DNA of 64,000 nt from Phymatolithon calcareum (GCA_977006965.1 OZ345352.1:4464001-4528000); one strand, 5' to 3'. Positions 20,623 to 31,320 are shown, numbered from the stretch's first letter. Numbers and translations are program-made. The notes: generated by a model from the letters alone, not told the origin.

Positions 20623-20740
20623 CATTCCTTACTTGTCCACAGACCCTCGAAGCAAGTATTCAGCTGGTCAAATATTGAGTGGTAGTGCTATAGATTCCTT
20701 GGTTCGAGAAAAGAAAGGCATAGTTGCTGATCATGACTTT

Positions 20741-21345
20741 GTTTCCGTTAAGCTTTGGAACAGAGAGGAGGTACTTGCTTTGATGGCATTTGAAAATCCG
20801 CATCGTCATGCTTTCATGTGTCATCGGAAAACGGGGCGTAGACTACAATGCTGAGCTTTGTAGTTTAAATAACATAAAACTTATAAGTCAAAGCGTAGGA
20901 GTGGGCTATGCTCCTCATGAGGAAAAGGCATTTCTTTGTAGTGCCGGCTGTACGCTATCACTAATATGTTTCAGACGTTCTAGAATATCTCTTCGAGATC
21001 CATTACTGCTACAAATGATAAAATGTTGTTCTGCGTGGTAGGAAGGGCTCTTGGCATGACTTTACAGTATTGGCTGTATAGTTGAGTTAGTAATGCATAA
21101 GAAAAGATATGTGAGCACTGCAATTTCCGTGCATGGCCTCCTTTTTGCTGTTTAGTCACTATCGTTGAATTGTGCGCATTAATTTACGTCACAGGAAGCT
21201 TTTACACCTGAAATAAATTAGTTTACGGCTGGCACTTCACAGCGATGTCTTCGCTCACTGATGGACATATCCTACTTCTATGCTTCCGAGCATAACGATG
21301 TTTTATTAAGAATAGAATGCTCAGCACTCTGCGTAATTACGAAGC
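20741..21345. repeat. Fold-back family, copy 1 (two diverged arms)
   Basis: The left arm (20741-21060) resembles 39822-40140 and 50343-50665, sharing a GCATCGTCATGC-like and a (A/T)AGGAGTGGGCTAT segment. The right arm (21226-21345) resembles the reverse complement of the left and matches 40290-40420 (a TTCACAGCGATG segment). Non-coding and diverged; the exact right end is unclear. Confidence 0.55.
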
Positions 21346-21663
21346 ATGCTGCATCCACGTCCCTTAGAGGGTCTCCACAGCTAGCGCCCATCCCAGCGTA
21401 ATAGGCACATTTGGTTGGTTGATTTTTCAGTCAAAATGATCAGTCCTAAACGTTGGGTTCGGGTTTGGGATGGACGCTGATATCACCCCACCCGTGAATG
21501 GACCAACGACATTGTTGCTGTATCCAGCGCGATAGAAATCTCGAAATAATTGTTCTACAGCCAATCCTCCTTAAATGGATGCGCAATGAGGAGCGGCTTG
21601 ATCTCCAGAAGTGAATTCTAATCATGCAAGTAGTTCACAGACCATGAAATTATGGTTTTGGAA
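21346..21663. other. Spacer before the Tc1-type element
   Basis: No gene recognised. The part at 21550-21640 resembles 9969-10050 and may be the left half of an old repeat interrupted by the Tc1-type insertion. Confidence 0.35.
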
Positions 21664-21665
21664 TA

Positions 21666-23248
21666 CAACCCCACGAAATTAGTTTGCGAACACCTCCTCC
21701 AATCCTTCTAGCAATCAACAAAACGCTCTTTCTGCGCGCAATACAGCGACAACTGGTTCGTCTAGCGCCCGTATCTATCTTTCTACAAAAAAATCCAAAA
21801 CGGTTCAACTTTTACGCACTCCACGAAAGAAAAAGTATTTGCGAACACTATATTCGCGCGAAACAATATGCGAACGGTTGCATTTGGGCGCTCACCTGGG
21901 GCAGCCAGAAGTGGATTAATAGTGAGTTGTCCCTCCGCGCTTTTCAATAAGCTCCATGCAACGTGACGGCATGCTTTCTACGAGGTTCAGCAAACGTTCT
22001 TGGGGTATACGATCCCATGGTGACGTGATTGCATCCATCAGATCAATAGTGTACTCGAACTGCCGAAGGTCTCCGTACACGTCATGAAAAAGATCACCCA
22101 ATAGATTTCTATCGGGTTCATGTCAGGACTACGTGCAGGCCACGGCAAAACTTCGATCTGAGCGTCCATAAAATACTCTTTTGTATGCTGTGCGGTGTGA
22201 GCAGGTGTATCGTCCTGCTGAAAACGCCACCTGCCGCTGTAGGCTAACTCCACGAAAGGCTCTAGATGCTCCGAAAGCATCTCAACGTATCGAGCTGCGT
22301 TCACGGTTTGCTCGAGAAACACAAGTGTTGACTTGTCGCGGGCGCAGAAGCAGCCCCAGATAGTGACTCCTTCGCCGCCTTGCTGCCGACGCTTCTGGTA
22401 GCGCTGCTGGACACGTTTGTCGGCCCAGTGATAGTTGACACCATCGGGGCCGTCCAAAGTGAACCGTTTTTCGTCACTAAAAACTGTACGATGCCACAAC
22501 CGCGGGTTGCTCTGCAATTGCTGTCGTGCCCATATAACGCGGTTTTGCTTGTGTAGGGGCGTCAGCTCTGGTTTGCGACGCATACATGTATATGTCACAT
22601 GCACAGAGTTTTGAGGAATTTGTTGGACGCAGCGCACAGTAACGTTCAGCTGCAACTGATCGCGGAGCTTGCGAGCAGTGTTTTGTCCTTGTGATGCTGC
22701 TCGTACTATCGATCTCACTGTTGTTGAGGACAGTTTTGGTGGTCTGCCCAGTTTTTTCATCGACAATGGCCGACTTGCACTATTCAGAACTCGATGTACA
22801 GCTGCAACGGAGCGCCCAGTGCGACTTGCGATCTGCCGAATGCTCAGTTTCTCTTTACCGAGAGCACGAATGACCGCTTTCTCGTCCGATGTTAGTTTCC
22901 GTCCACCACCCATGATGCAGTGGCGGAAAGATTGAGTTACCGTACACGGTACTACCTTACCACGCACACTACTTATGTTTGCCCTTTTCAGAACCTATGA
23001 CTGCCGTTTCGCCTTGTGGCGAGCGCACGAAGTTTTCTGTTCGCATATTGTTTCGCGCGAAAAAAGTGTTCGCAAATACTTTTTCTTTCGTGGAGAGCGT
23101 AAAGCTATGTCTATTTGGATTTTTTTTGGAGAAAGCTAGAGGCGGGAGCAGGATGAACTATTTTTGGCTCTATAGTGCACATAAAGGGCACTGTGTCGGT
23201 AGCTAGTCACATTGGTCCAAGTGTTCGCAAACTAATTTCGTGGGGTTG
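21666..23248 (-). mobile_element. Tc1-type DD34E transposon, complete but frameshifted (1,583 bp)
   Basis: A perfect inverted repeat of about 29 bases (starting TACAACCCCACGAAATTAGT, with the TA duplication) lies at 21664-21692 and 23222-23250. A second inverted pair, about 55 bases long, lies inside at about 21819-21875 and 23039-23095. Outer and inner repeats share the TTTGCGAACAC word, giving two candidate transposase-binding sites per end as in IR/DR-type Tc1 elements. One minus-strand transposase gene is carried. It interrupts an older unidentified repeat. Confidence 0.9.
21916..22913 (-). pseudogene. Tc1-like DD34E transposase, single-base frameshift
   Basis: The likely start is ATG at 22913-22911 (MGGGRKLTSDEKAVIRAL), placing a paired-type helix-turn-helix at the N-terminus, with GRSVAAVHRVLNS as a recognition helix. 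A GRPPKL hook-like motif follows. The catalytic triad is visible: FSDEKRF (first Asp), FQQDDTPAHTA (second Asp) and SPDMNPIE (Glu), with 34 residues between the second Asp and the Glu. Just after the Glu one A is missing near 22106, so the frame goes to IYWVIFF instead of ENL-GDLFHDVYG. The correct C-terminus resumes at 22101-21916 (GDLFHDVYGDLRQFEYTI). All catalytic residues precede the break. The family cuts and pastes DNA at TA sites. Confidence 0.88.
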
Positions 23249-23250
23249 TA

Positions 23251-24856
23251 TATCCATAAAATCAAGGTTTTTGAAACGCTCCTTCATAGTTTTGTGAACC
23301 ATGAAACATCGTAAAATGAATGAAATTCGCAATGCGCTGTACATGATAACAGTCAGGGTTTTCCGTAGATGTAATGCAACCATGATTGGAAGGTAAACTA
23401 TGAGGATGTTTATACAAATGAGATTCATTCCCAGAACTATACGGACAAGGTTAGATCAGACTATGAATGATTCCCGCAACTAAGAAGTATCGTTCGAAAT
23501 AACTTTTCGCCACGAAACTGGACTCAAGGGACAGATCTGTCCATTTAGAGAGTACAAGGTGGTACCCTGAGCACAATTGCTCCTGCAGAACAAGCGAGTG
23601 TAAACAAGCTTTATCGTGCAGGAATACCAGGAGCGCAATGTTGACAAAAGGAGAAATGTAGACCAAAGTATCGATAAGTCCAATTTACCGAGATGAAAGG
23701 ACTTTATTTCGAATAAAGCCAGAGAAAACATTTATTCAAGAGGTAAAGGAATTCATGACGTGAACTGAAATCTTAGAAGTAAAGAACTCCTCTACAGCCA
23801 AAGCGATATCAGCAATATCGTCTCTTGATATAACGCGACTTGCTGGAAGTCTCGAGCTCCGGCGCTGGTTCTACGATATTCTCTTCATCCTCCAGTGCAG
23901 TTGTGGGCTGCTTCTGCACGGAAGCTCGTATAATACTGTGATTGCCGATCTGATGAACGACAGGCCGCGATCCGAAGCGAGGAGGAAAGTGACGGGGATC
24001 GTGAGCTGCGACTTGACTACCGTAGGACAGCTGCAAGTAAACAAGAGCGCGCGGAAGAACAGATGTTTCCGGAGGAGGAATGAGTGCGACAAGGATCTCA
24101 ACAAGGCCATCAGAAGGGCCAGGAGTTTCAGATTAGTGATCGGTTCGAACCCAAAGAACACTTTTGTAGAAGCCTCCTGTGCAACGGAGCTCTGACATTT
24201 GCTCTACAGATTACGTTGCTTCACGCTCCATTAAGAAGGTAATTTTGCTAACGGAGCTGTGTTAAAGTTTTGTTAGAGTGGATGGGATATGCAGAGATAG
24301 GTTCACTCAGAAAAATAGAGCACGGTCCAGTATACTGTAATAAAATACCCAGTATAAATGGACAGTCTGTAGATTTACGAATTATGTTTCAATTGAGATA
24401 TGCACAAACTACAGACTTGAACAACCATACGAGTGGGACTTCCGATCTAGAACCCGTTTTTTGAGAAAACATCTTCATGCAAACACTACTAGAGGAAAGC
24501 CAGATTTGGAACCATTTTCAACCAGAACGCGGAGTACAGCCTATGTTTCTTGTAATGGGAATGAATTCTGTAGTCTATAAAAGTTAGGGAACCACTTACG
24601 CTACAAGTCTAGGTGCCCAGACATGCAAGGCAGGCACGACACGCGCGGAATGGTCAAGCCTTGCTAAAGATAGCCGACCTTGGCAGTCTACTTTAAAGAT
24701 GTTCTTTGAGGTAAGGTTTCGGCTCTGATGCTCCGTTCATGGGGCAGCGGCTGCAAGAATCCTTTTCTATGCCGATTTTTGACGCAGCAAGACGATTTTA
24801 ACAACGTAACAAAGCTATCGTTGTCTGGAAAGTGAAAAATACATAGAAGGTAATTC
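23251..24856. other. Long spacer, no gene recognised
   Basis: About 1.6 kb between the Tc1-type element and a hAT MITE. Weak frames on both strands at 23809-24195 show no recognisable domain. A CCAATTTACCGAG-like word near 23680 recalls pogo-type ends, without a partner. Nothing else stands out. Confidence 0.35.
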
Positions 24857-24864
24857 CTGTCAAC

Positions 24865-25274
24865 CAGGGCTACTAGCAAGTAGATTTTTATTGATTGCTA
24901 GATACAGTGCAATTCGATTTGCAAGTAGCAGTCCCGGCGATTGTCTGCAAGTTGTATTGCAAGTTGATAGCCTGCATTTATGACATGGGCCACGTCACGC
25001 AGCGCTGTATCCACACGTGGACTGAACGCCACGTCAGTACTGTAAACACTTGAATTGGTGCTCTACGTTTGTGACTATGATGGATTCGGCATAATACGTA
25101 CCGAGATGGTACAGTATAAATTAGAGAGTGCATAACATGCACTACATTGTGTCCGCTCAACACAGTCAAACATTTTGCAATTCGTATTGCAAGTAGGCGG
25201 GTTTTTTGCAGTCCCACTCCAGTACAAGTAGATTGCAGTATACTGCAAGTCCAGTATACTGGATAGGACCCCTG
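24865..25274. mobile_element. hAT MITE, copy H1 (410 bp)
   Basis: The element runs from CAGGGCTACTAGCAAG to ACTGGATAGGACCCCTG and is flanked by the 8-bp duplication CTGTCAAC at 24857-24864 and 25275-25282. It differs from copy H2 at 49914-50323 by only about two substitutions. The CAGGG ends and 8-bp duplication identify a hAT-mobilised element. It is non-coding, with TTGCAA words near both ends. Its right duplication lies one base from the gypsy element's own duplication. Confidence 0.9.
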
Positions 25275-25287
25275 CTGTCAACCCTTT

Positions 25288-26487
25288 TGTAATCACTGGG
25301 AGTGATAAGATAAAGAATGGGTTTATCTTGAAAAGGGGTGATCTCTCTCCGATGAGAAGATGAGATGCTCTCTACTAAAACTACAAAGGGAGAACTGCTT
25401 AAATAGGCTTCCGATTTCCTTCCAGCTATGGGCTTTGATGGAAGCATATTGCGTGCTTCCTGCTCGGAGAACCTATGATGGAATTTAGGTCGCCTATTCC
25501 TGCAGCTTGTGGTGCCACTGGGGGATGCGGGAAATATCGAAAATTGAGGTAATTTTGCTTTTACTACTTTTTGAGGGAGCTGATAATTTTTATCGACCTG
25601 CGCAATAAGCAGATAGATTTTGCGGATCATGAATATCTATCTCCGAGAGCGTGAACTGCTGGACCATACGTATGGAATGTTATTGGTGGGACGTGAACAA
25701 CGTACTCATGTACAAAACCATGGTATGATACGAAAAGTTACGGATCCGGATTTGCCAAGCGAAAGTTCGCGAAAGTTTCGCCAAGAACACGTGTCACGAA
25801 TTTGCCAGAATCGAAACTTTCGCCGAGCGCCTGACTTTCATTGGCTATATTCTGCTCAAGACTTGAGCAACACTCAATTATTTAGCGAAACTTTGTAGTA
25901 CTCAATGAGATCTGGCGATCCATGTGAAAAAATCTGAAAATGCCTCTCATTTTCCATGCGAAACTTGCTCTGAGAAATCAAAACTTTCGCGTTTTTTGCG
26001 AAACTTTCGACTTTCGCTTGCAACTTTCGCCAGGACGCGGAGCACTTTCTACCCTTTTTTTGCCAAAACTTGGTAGTTCCAACATCAGAGCGCAAAGTTT
26101 CGCTAAGAACGATGGCATTGCAACGCTTCGTCTACAAACTTTCGCCTCGACAAAAACAAGAAAGCGAAACTTTCGATGGCCTGTTTTGTCGACGCGAAAG
26201 TTTCGCTTGACAAATTTCCCGAGTAGCCGTTTCGTTTCGTAACGCACGTAATCACAAAATGAAACAAGCCCTCACTGCACCGATATAGATTTGGGAAAAG
26301 CAATTGCAAAATACAATATTGTGTATCATATATAGCATCAATTTGAAAAGAAAAGCTCTGGTACGCTATTAGTCACATGTTTTCGTTGTTTACGCTGTTT
26401 CGTTAATTCCCTGAACGTGGTCCATGTTCTTCGTAATATTGGAGTTTCGATATTTCCCGCATTCTCCTGCATCATTGCGTGTCTACA
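25288..26487 (-). repeat. 3' LTR of the gypsy element, interrupted
   Basis: Segments 25288-25520 and 26470-26487, joined, match the intact LTR at 29938-30188, ending ...GGTGCCACTG + CATCATTGCGTGTCTACA on the plus strand. The interruption at the CTG site has a 3-bp duplication. Confidence 0.85.
25521..26466. mobile_element. Unclassified 946-bp element in the LTR, rich in GAAACTTTCG motifs
   Basis: The ends are inverted repeats containing ATGCGGGAAATATCGAAA, with CTG as a 3-bp duplication at 25518-25520 and 26467-26469. The uninterrupted second LTR confirms both boundaries. From about 25760 to 26215 it holds about a dozen copies of GAAACTTTCG or its reverse complement, several extended to GCGAAACTTTCGC. 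There is no credible protein. A 3-bp duplication is seen in PIF/Harbinger and CACTA elements, but these ends match neither by eye. A similar GGGGGATGCAGGAAAG word lies at about 1220. Confidence 0.7.
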
Positions 26488-26569
26488 GTGCCCCATACGC
26501 TCGAAGAGTGTATTAATCATTGATTCGCAATGTTTGCTTGGCCTTCTTCGCCAGCTTTTCTTGCGTGCG

Positions 26570-26700
26570 TTGGACCCCGTCCTTCTTCGCCGCTTTTTCC
26601 GGCCTTGATTTGGACCCCGTCCTTCTTCGCCGTTTTTACCGACCTTTATATGGACCCCGTCCTTCTTTTGCCGCTTTTGCCGACTTTGATTTTTCATGTT
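26570..26700 (-). repeat. Three tandem units of about 36 bp between RNase H and the LTR
   Basis: Each unit contains TGGACCCCGTCCTTCTT followed by a GCCG-TTTT stretch (plus-strand reading). On the minus strand this encodes a Lys/Arg/Gly-rich repeat (KNGEEGRGPNQG-like). It occupies the place where integrase would be expected. Confidence 0.65.
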
Positions 26701-26763
26701 TGTTCTGTTCCGTGATGATCATTTGTGATGTTGGCCACACAAAATCTTCGCTGAACGGTGATT

Positions 26764-27207
26764 TCACGATGTCGTTTTCCATCGATGTATCAGAAACCTG
26801 CAAGTCATGACTTTCTTGCCTCTGTACCCGGACAGCCAACGTGACATAATATCAGGCATAACGTTTCGCTCGCCTTCCACATGATCAATTGTGTACGAGA
26901 ACGCCGATAAGTAAACGGCCCATCTTTGAACTTTGCTGATCACGTGGCTGCCAATCGTCGGTACCATTGCCATCGGATGAAATGCAAATAGCAGGTTTCT
27001 ATGATCAGTGTATAGTTGGATGTTTGCTTCTCCTGCGAGCATGTAGTCGAGCTTCCGCAAACACTTCACAATGCCATAGGCTTCCTTCTCAAATGTACTC
27101 CACCGCTCTTGTGCTCTCTTGAAAGATGAACTAAGAAATGCCAACGGCTCATGATTTTGTTCCATTATGTCCTTGGTCAGTTCACTCTCATCACATTGCG
27201 TGACCAC
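26764..27207 (-). pseudogene. Gypsy RNase H domain
   Basis: The minus frame contains EPLAFLSSSFKRAQERWSTF, the EKEAYGIVKCL block, YTDHRNLLF and IDHVEGERNVMPDIMSRW, a standard Ty3/gypsy RNase H with its acidic residues. It would degrade the RNA strand during reverse transcription. It is preceded by RT in another frame, so it is not translatable as one polyprotein here. The last residues lead into the Lys-rich tandem repeat and no integrase zinc finger (HHCC) follows. Confidence 0.8.
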
Positions 27208-27569
27208 GGCAGCCCAATGCGCATCCGAGGCATCCGTAAATATATAGATAGATTTTTCATAATCTCGGTGTGATAGCTTTACCGCATTTCGGAGAGTTCT
27301 TGCAACGACTTGAATGAATGTTCATGCTCTGATCCCCATCCGAGGCTGTCCAACGAAAAATTTTGAATCAATTTCTTCTTTCGTGACCCCGCTTTCTCGT
27401 AAGCAATTTCCAGAATGCTTCGTAGCGCTTCTCTTCGATGTGCAAAATCAGGTATGCTTGAAGCCATCCACTGGACGCAGTGTAAGTATTGGCATAGCTC
27501 TGCTGCATTTTCTGGCATATGGAGCTCCTTGAGACCACTGATTCTTCGGGGATCACATTGTATCCCTTG

Positions 27570-28475
27570 TTAGTCAATCAGTCGGCCGCACCAACGTACT
27601 TGTTTGGTGAATAGAACAGACTTCCTTGCGCTGATTTTGAGTTTTCTTTGCTCACAGAACTTGAGACATTCTTTCAATGCATTTAAAAGACTTGCTTCTG
27701 TTCTTGCGTAAAAAAGAAAATCGTCAAGCCAAGCCTTCAAAAATTCTCGCAGGCTCACAAAGCACGGTTCGACACGGGATTGAAAATTCGCTCCGCTGTT
27801 CATCGCACATTGTAATGTCCGTCATGGCTTGAACATCCCAGATGGCGTGTGGAAACTGTGCGCATTCTGACCTTCTTCGTCCAGGGGTAGTTGCCAGTAC
27901 CTGCTGCAAAAGTCCATCGTAGCAAAGAATTTGCTCTCAGTTATATCCATGAGTTCTGCATCAATATTCGGCATTGGCCATGACACAGGTACAGTCCTTG
28001 CATTCGCCGGGGTTAAATCGAACGTCATTCGATAATATGCTGGTGGTGTTTTGGGTACCAACAGTGGTGTTGCGGCCCACGTGGCGTTTGAGTTAGGCGC
28101 AATAAACCCATACTCCTCTAGCTTGGACATATACTTGAACATGAAATCGCGTTGATCAGCTGTGTATCGCCTCTGCTTGCAAATCATTGGTGTGGTGCCG
28201 GGCTTCAATACGACTTTCATCGGCTCGACGTTCGCAGGCGGATCATTTCCAAGGTGTAATCTGAAAACATCTCGATACGTTTCCAGCATCTCGCTTAACG
28301 TCTCCTGTCCCGATTTTGACAGCCATTCTTCCGCTGTTTCAGTCAACATTTTTGCCATAGCTTTGTCCATCTCCTCCTTGGTATCGATACCTAAGTCCAG
28401 CCAATCTTCATCACTGTCAGATCCCTCATTGTAATCATAAGCGGCCTTGTCGGAATGATAAACTCCATCGGACAT
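27570..28475 (-). pseudogene. Gypsy reverse transcriptase
   Basis: RT blocks occur in order: RRYTADQRDFMFKYMSKLEE, NSNATWAATPLLVPK, RMTFDLTPANARTVPVSWPM, FFATMDFCSRYWQLPL (first catalytic Asp), then after a frameshift AWLDDFLFYARTEASL (LDD in place of YxDD) and LKISARKSVLFTKQVRWCGR. The frame changes near 27820. A further frame (27577-27279) carries the RT-RNase H connection. The family copies element RNA in cytoplasmic particles. The LDDF motif is a normal gypsy variant. Confidence 0.8.
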
Positions 28476-28553
28476 GATTCTCGCAATAGATCCTTCACGA
28501 TACTGTTTTTCATGGATGAGATCATCATCTTGAACAGCACCTTCATATCGATT

Positions 28554-29110
28554 TCATGCTGCTTTCAGGACGGCTTTTGTGTCCAGTCCAAGTGCTTCGA
28601 GTATTGGTCGTCCAAGTAGAGGCTCGTTAACCTCTTGATTTGCAACCTGCCACACCAATTCTCGTATTGTGAGCGTTTTTGCATGTCGGATGAAGAGTTC
28701 TGTAATAACCTTCACTTCCTTATTGCAGGAGATATAAATAGGTTCGTTCTCTGAATTGGTTGCTGCTGCCAATCCATATTTGCGCTCATTTATGAACGTC
28801 TTTGTTTCAATTCGGGCCCCCGTTTCCATTAACGTTGCATAAAGGTCCGGAGACATCAGATTGATATCTGAGCCCGCATCCACGCATATCGTTCTTGACT
28901 CCACTCCCCCAAATCTTGCCTTGATGAGTGTGTTATTTGTTGGATATGCGTCGCTGTTTCGGCTCGACACTTTCTTCGTGCCTTTCTTGTTGTTTTTCTT
29001 CTTCTTGTGTTCCTCTATTAGCCGTTTCTTCTCATCGTCCTCCCAATCTTCGCAGTCGCTCATGAAGTGCCTTTTTCCTTTGGTCTTACATGGAGGATTA
29101 AGACATAGTG
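28554..29110 (-). pseudogene. Gypsy zinc knuckle and aspartic protease
   Basis: The minus frame starts with a CX4CX6HX4C knuckle (CLNPPCKTKGKRHFMSDC), in a different frame from the Gag before it. A charged linker rich in Lys and Glu follows, then the retropepsin motif TICVDAGSDINLMS (active-site DAG). The C-terminal protease signature is LLGRPILEALGLD. The protease would cut the Gag-Pol polyprotein. The frame ends at 28554, about 80 bases before RT resumes. Confidence 0.75.
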
Positions 29111-29876
29111 GAATTTTTTCTTTGGTTTCGTGTCCACTTTAGATTCAGATGGTTGTGTTTTCTTCGGTGTTGAGGTTGTGCCCTTATGGTGCATACCTTC
29201 TGCCCTTTGGGATATTTCAGCTACCTTGCATAACAAATTGATATAGGCTCTGAGGTCCTCCTTCAATCCTTGCTGATATTCGAGGTGCCTTTCCATTACC
29301 TTCTTCAAATTTGTTGGGAAAACCTTATCCTGCATGAGGGCTATAGTTTTCTTCGGATTTTTTTTGCTTGAAGTTCGGATACCCAGATTCTTCCAATCTT
29401 GAGAAGAAATTTGTAGCAAATTCCAGAATCCTTGCCTCCGCTTGCACGACGTGCATTGGCATTCGAAGGTTCTTTAACGCCTTCTCTATGATTTCCGGGT
29501 GTACCTGTTCGTCTTCATTCTTCTGCACCAAACCTTCAATAAATTTCTGAATATCGTTAGATGTCAGCGCTCCAGCTGTTTTAGCTCATGATATGTCATT
29601 GAACTTCCCTAGGAAGAACATTGACTCGAGGATGCTCCTACCGATTGACACCTTGAAAGATGCCACCGTCATCGATGGGACTTCCTTCATCTTCTCGTTG
29701 ACTTCATCGTCGTACCGTTTCCTCTCCTTCAAAAACCCTGTCACAACTCTTGGGTCGAGACTCCGTAAAATCGAATGGCTCACGGGTTGGAATAGTGCGG
29801 CGGTTGGTTGCCGATCGGTAGGTTGCGCCGATGATTGACTTACACTTTCCATGGTTCGATGGTTGTCCATTTCCAA
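29060..29876 (-). pseudogene. Gypsy Gag-like protein, frameshifted
   Basis: Minus frames 29876-29586, 29531-29325 and 29419-29060 read as successive pieces: SLDPRVVTGFLKERKRYDDE, then IQKFIEGLVQKNEDEQVHPE, then VFPTNLKKVMERHLEYQQGL and the basic tail before the zinc knuckle. One break is in a T-rich run near 29365 and another is a stop near 29585. The style matches Gag of gypsy elements from oomycetes and red algae as I recall them, but no search was done. Gag forms the particle that packages element RNA. Confidence 0.65.
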
Positions 29877-29937
29877 ATCAAAACTTGAACGATCTTCCTC
29901 TTATCACTCAGACATTCTCCTGCAGGAAAGAAATTTC

Positions 29938-30188
29938 TGTAATCACTGGGAGTGATAAGATAAAGAATGGGTTTATCTTGAAAAGGGGTGATCTCTCTCG
30001 GATGAGAAGATGAGATGCTCTCTACTAAAACTACAAAGGGAGAACTGCTTAAATAGGCTTCCGATTTCCTTCCAGCTATGGGCTTTGATGGAAGCATATT
30101 GCGTGCTTCCTGCTCGGAGAACCTATGATGGAATTTAGGTCGCCTATTCCTGCAGCTTGTGGTGCCACTGCATCATTGCGTGTCTACA
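29938..30188 (-). repeat. 5' LTR of the gypsy element (251 bp)
   Basis: Intact LTR, TGTAATCACTGGGAG...TGTCTACA on the plus strand. It is almost identical to the interrupted copy at 25288-26487 over the shared 230 bases, which argues for fairly recent insertion. Its right flank CTTT (30189-30192) is the target duplication. Confidence 0.85.
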
Positions 30189-30192
30189 CTTT

Positions 30193-31130
30193 ATAACGAA
30201 AGAAAAGTGGTGTGATCTGTCTGCTACGCCAAGTGGTAGCATATCGACGGTGATTCAGCGAGCAAATGAGTGCCCTGGTGCACTCGAGAAATATGTGCTT
30301 GCAATTGTATTCGGAAAAAGGACTGTAAATCCGTTACCATCGTCAAGTAAACTGGATTTGGAGAGATTAAAAGCTTTGACCTGAGCTAGAACCGAGGGAT
30401 TTGACTCTGGCGGTTAAGTGTGCACCGGGTTATGAAGTGTGTGTTCCTCACACTATACAACTGAGTGTAGAACATGGACTTACAATTTCTTCGGTGAGCT
30501 TGGCACTAGGTAAGGTTCGCCAGCCATGCAGGTACTTGAAAAAATCTCCAATTGGAGCGTCTTACCTGCGCAATGCACAATGGAAGAAAGTTCATGTACC
30601 CTCCAGGCTTTTTCTGGACGTTCGAACGCGATGGGGTTCCACAGCTCAATTTCTCTGTCGGCTTTGGAAGCTCAATGCCTTATCTGTACACAGACAAAGT
30701 CAAAAATTATGAACACGAAGCCCGCAGTACCTCCCACGGCTGCAGGGATATACGCCTTGCAAACTGTTATTGACACTCTCAAAGGAGTAGAGAAAGCTAC
30801 TGAGAAAATAGAAGCTGAGAAATCCCCCATCTCGTGGACCTGATTTTGCACTCCGTTTTCGCAAATTTGAAGACGACAGAGCTCTACACAGCCATAGTCA
30901 CTTCCAAATGCACTCGCGTGTGTGCTTAGAAGTTCGATTCTGTCCCGTCGCACCGCACAGTACGAAAACGCCCCGGATCGCGGAGCATTATTTCCATGTC
31001 GCGGCGGTATTGCTGCCCTTCTACAAATACGTGTCTCACAAGCAGATCCTCACCCCTTATAGCTTTTCTGGTGAGAAACGTCTTCAGAATTGCATTCTGT
31101 TGCAATTCCTCTCATTATTGGACTAATTGT
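30193..31130 (+). pseudogene. hAT transposase relic, central and C-terminal parts
   Basis: Plus-strand frames at 30157-30384, 30401-30712, 30707-30843 and about 30830-31126 read as pieces of one hAT-type transposase. Landmarks are CVPHTIQLSVEHGL (the C-x-x-H-x-x-x-L block after the second Asp) and FLDVRTRWGSTAQFLCRLWK (the hAT TRWxST motif). The final part has an EHYFHVAAVLLPFYKYVS segment like the pre-dimerisation region. It differs clearly from the transposase at 35.1 kb, so this is a second hAT lineage. No ends were identified; the 5' gypsy LTR sits directly before it. Non-functional. Confidence 0.6.
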
Positions 31131-31320
31131 GAAATCTAACGAGGGAGAGAATACTAATTCAGGAGCTGAAAACAATTCCTTCCCTGAATCGATAAAAGCG
31201 ATGACGATGAACTTCTGACAGCCGTCTGGAACGAAAAAATCATTTCAAACATAGCTCTTGCGGTAGAAGCCCTCTCATTCGCTCTTGCAGGTGTTGTCTA
31301 GGCACTGTGTCGTACGCTGC

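Larger units (their letters stand above)
25288..30188 (-). mobile_element. Ty3/gypsy LTR retrotransposon lacking integrase, with an insertion in one LTR
   Basis: Two direct LTRs of about 251 bp (TG...CA) bound the element, with a 4-bp duplication CTTT at 25284-25287 and 30189-30192. The lower (3') LTR is split by a 946-bp element at 25521-26466. The internal region, read on the minus strand, has Gag (29876-29060), a zinc knuckle and protease (about 29100-28554), RT (28475-27570) and RNase H (27207-26764). From the end of RNase H to the 3' LTR there are only about 280 bases and no integrase. Several frameshifts separate the parts. No confident primer-binding site was found. Confidence 0.85.

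Noticed and set aside
24095-24165. A GGTTCGAACCC word resembling the T-loop (B box) of a tRNA gene
   Set aside because: The flanking bases do not form a T stem, and no acceptor, D or anticodon arms can be drawn around it.
25760-26215. CRISPR-like array for the repeated GAAACTTTCG motif
   Set aside because: Motifs are too short, irregularly spaced and in both orientations, and the DNA is clearly eukaryotic.
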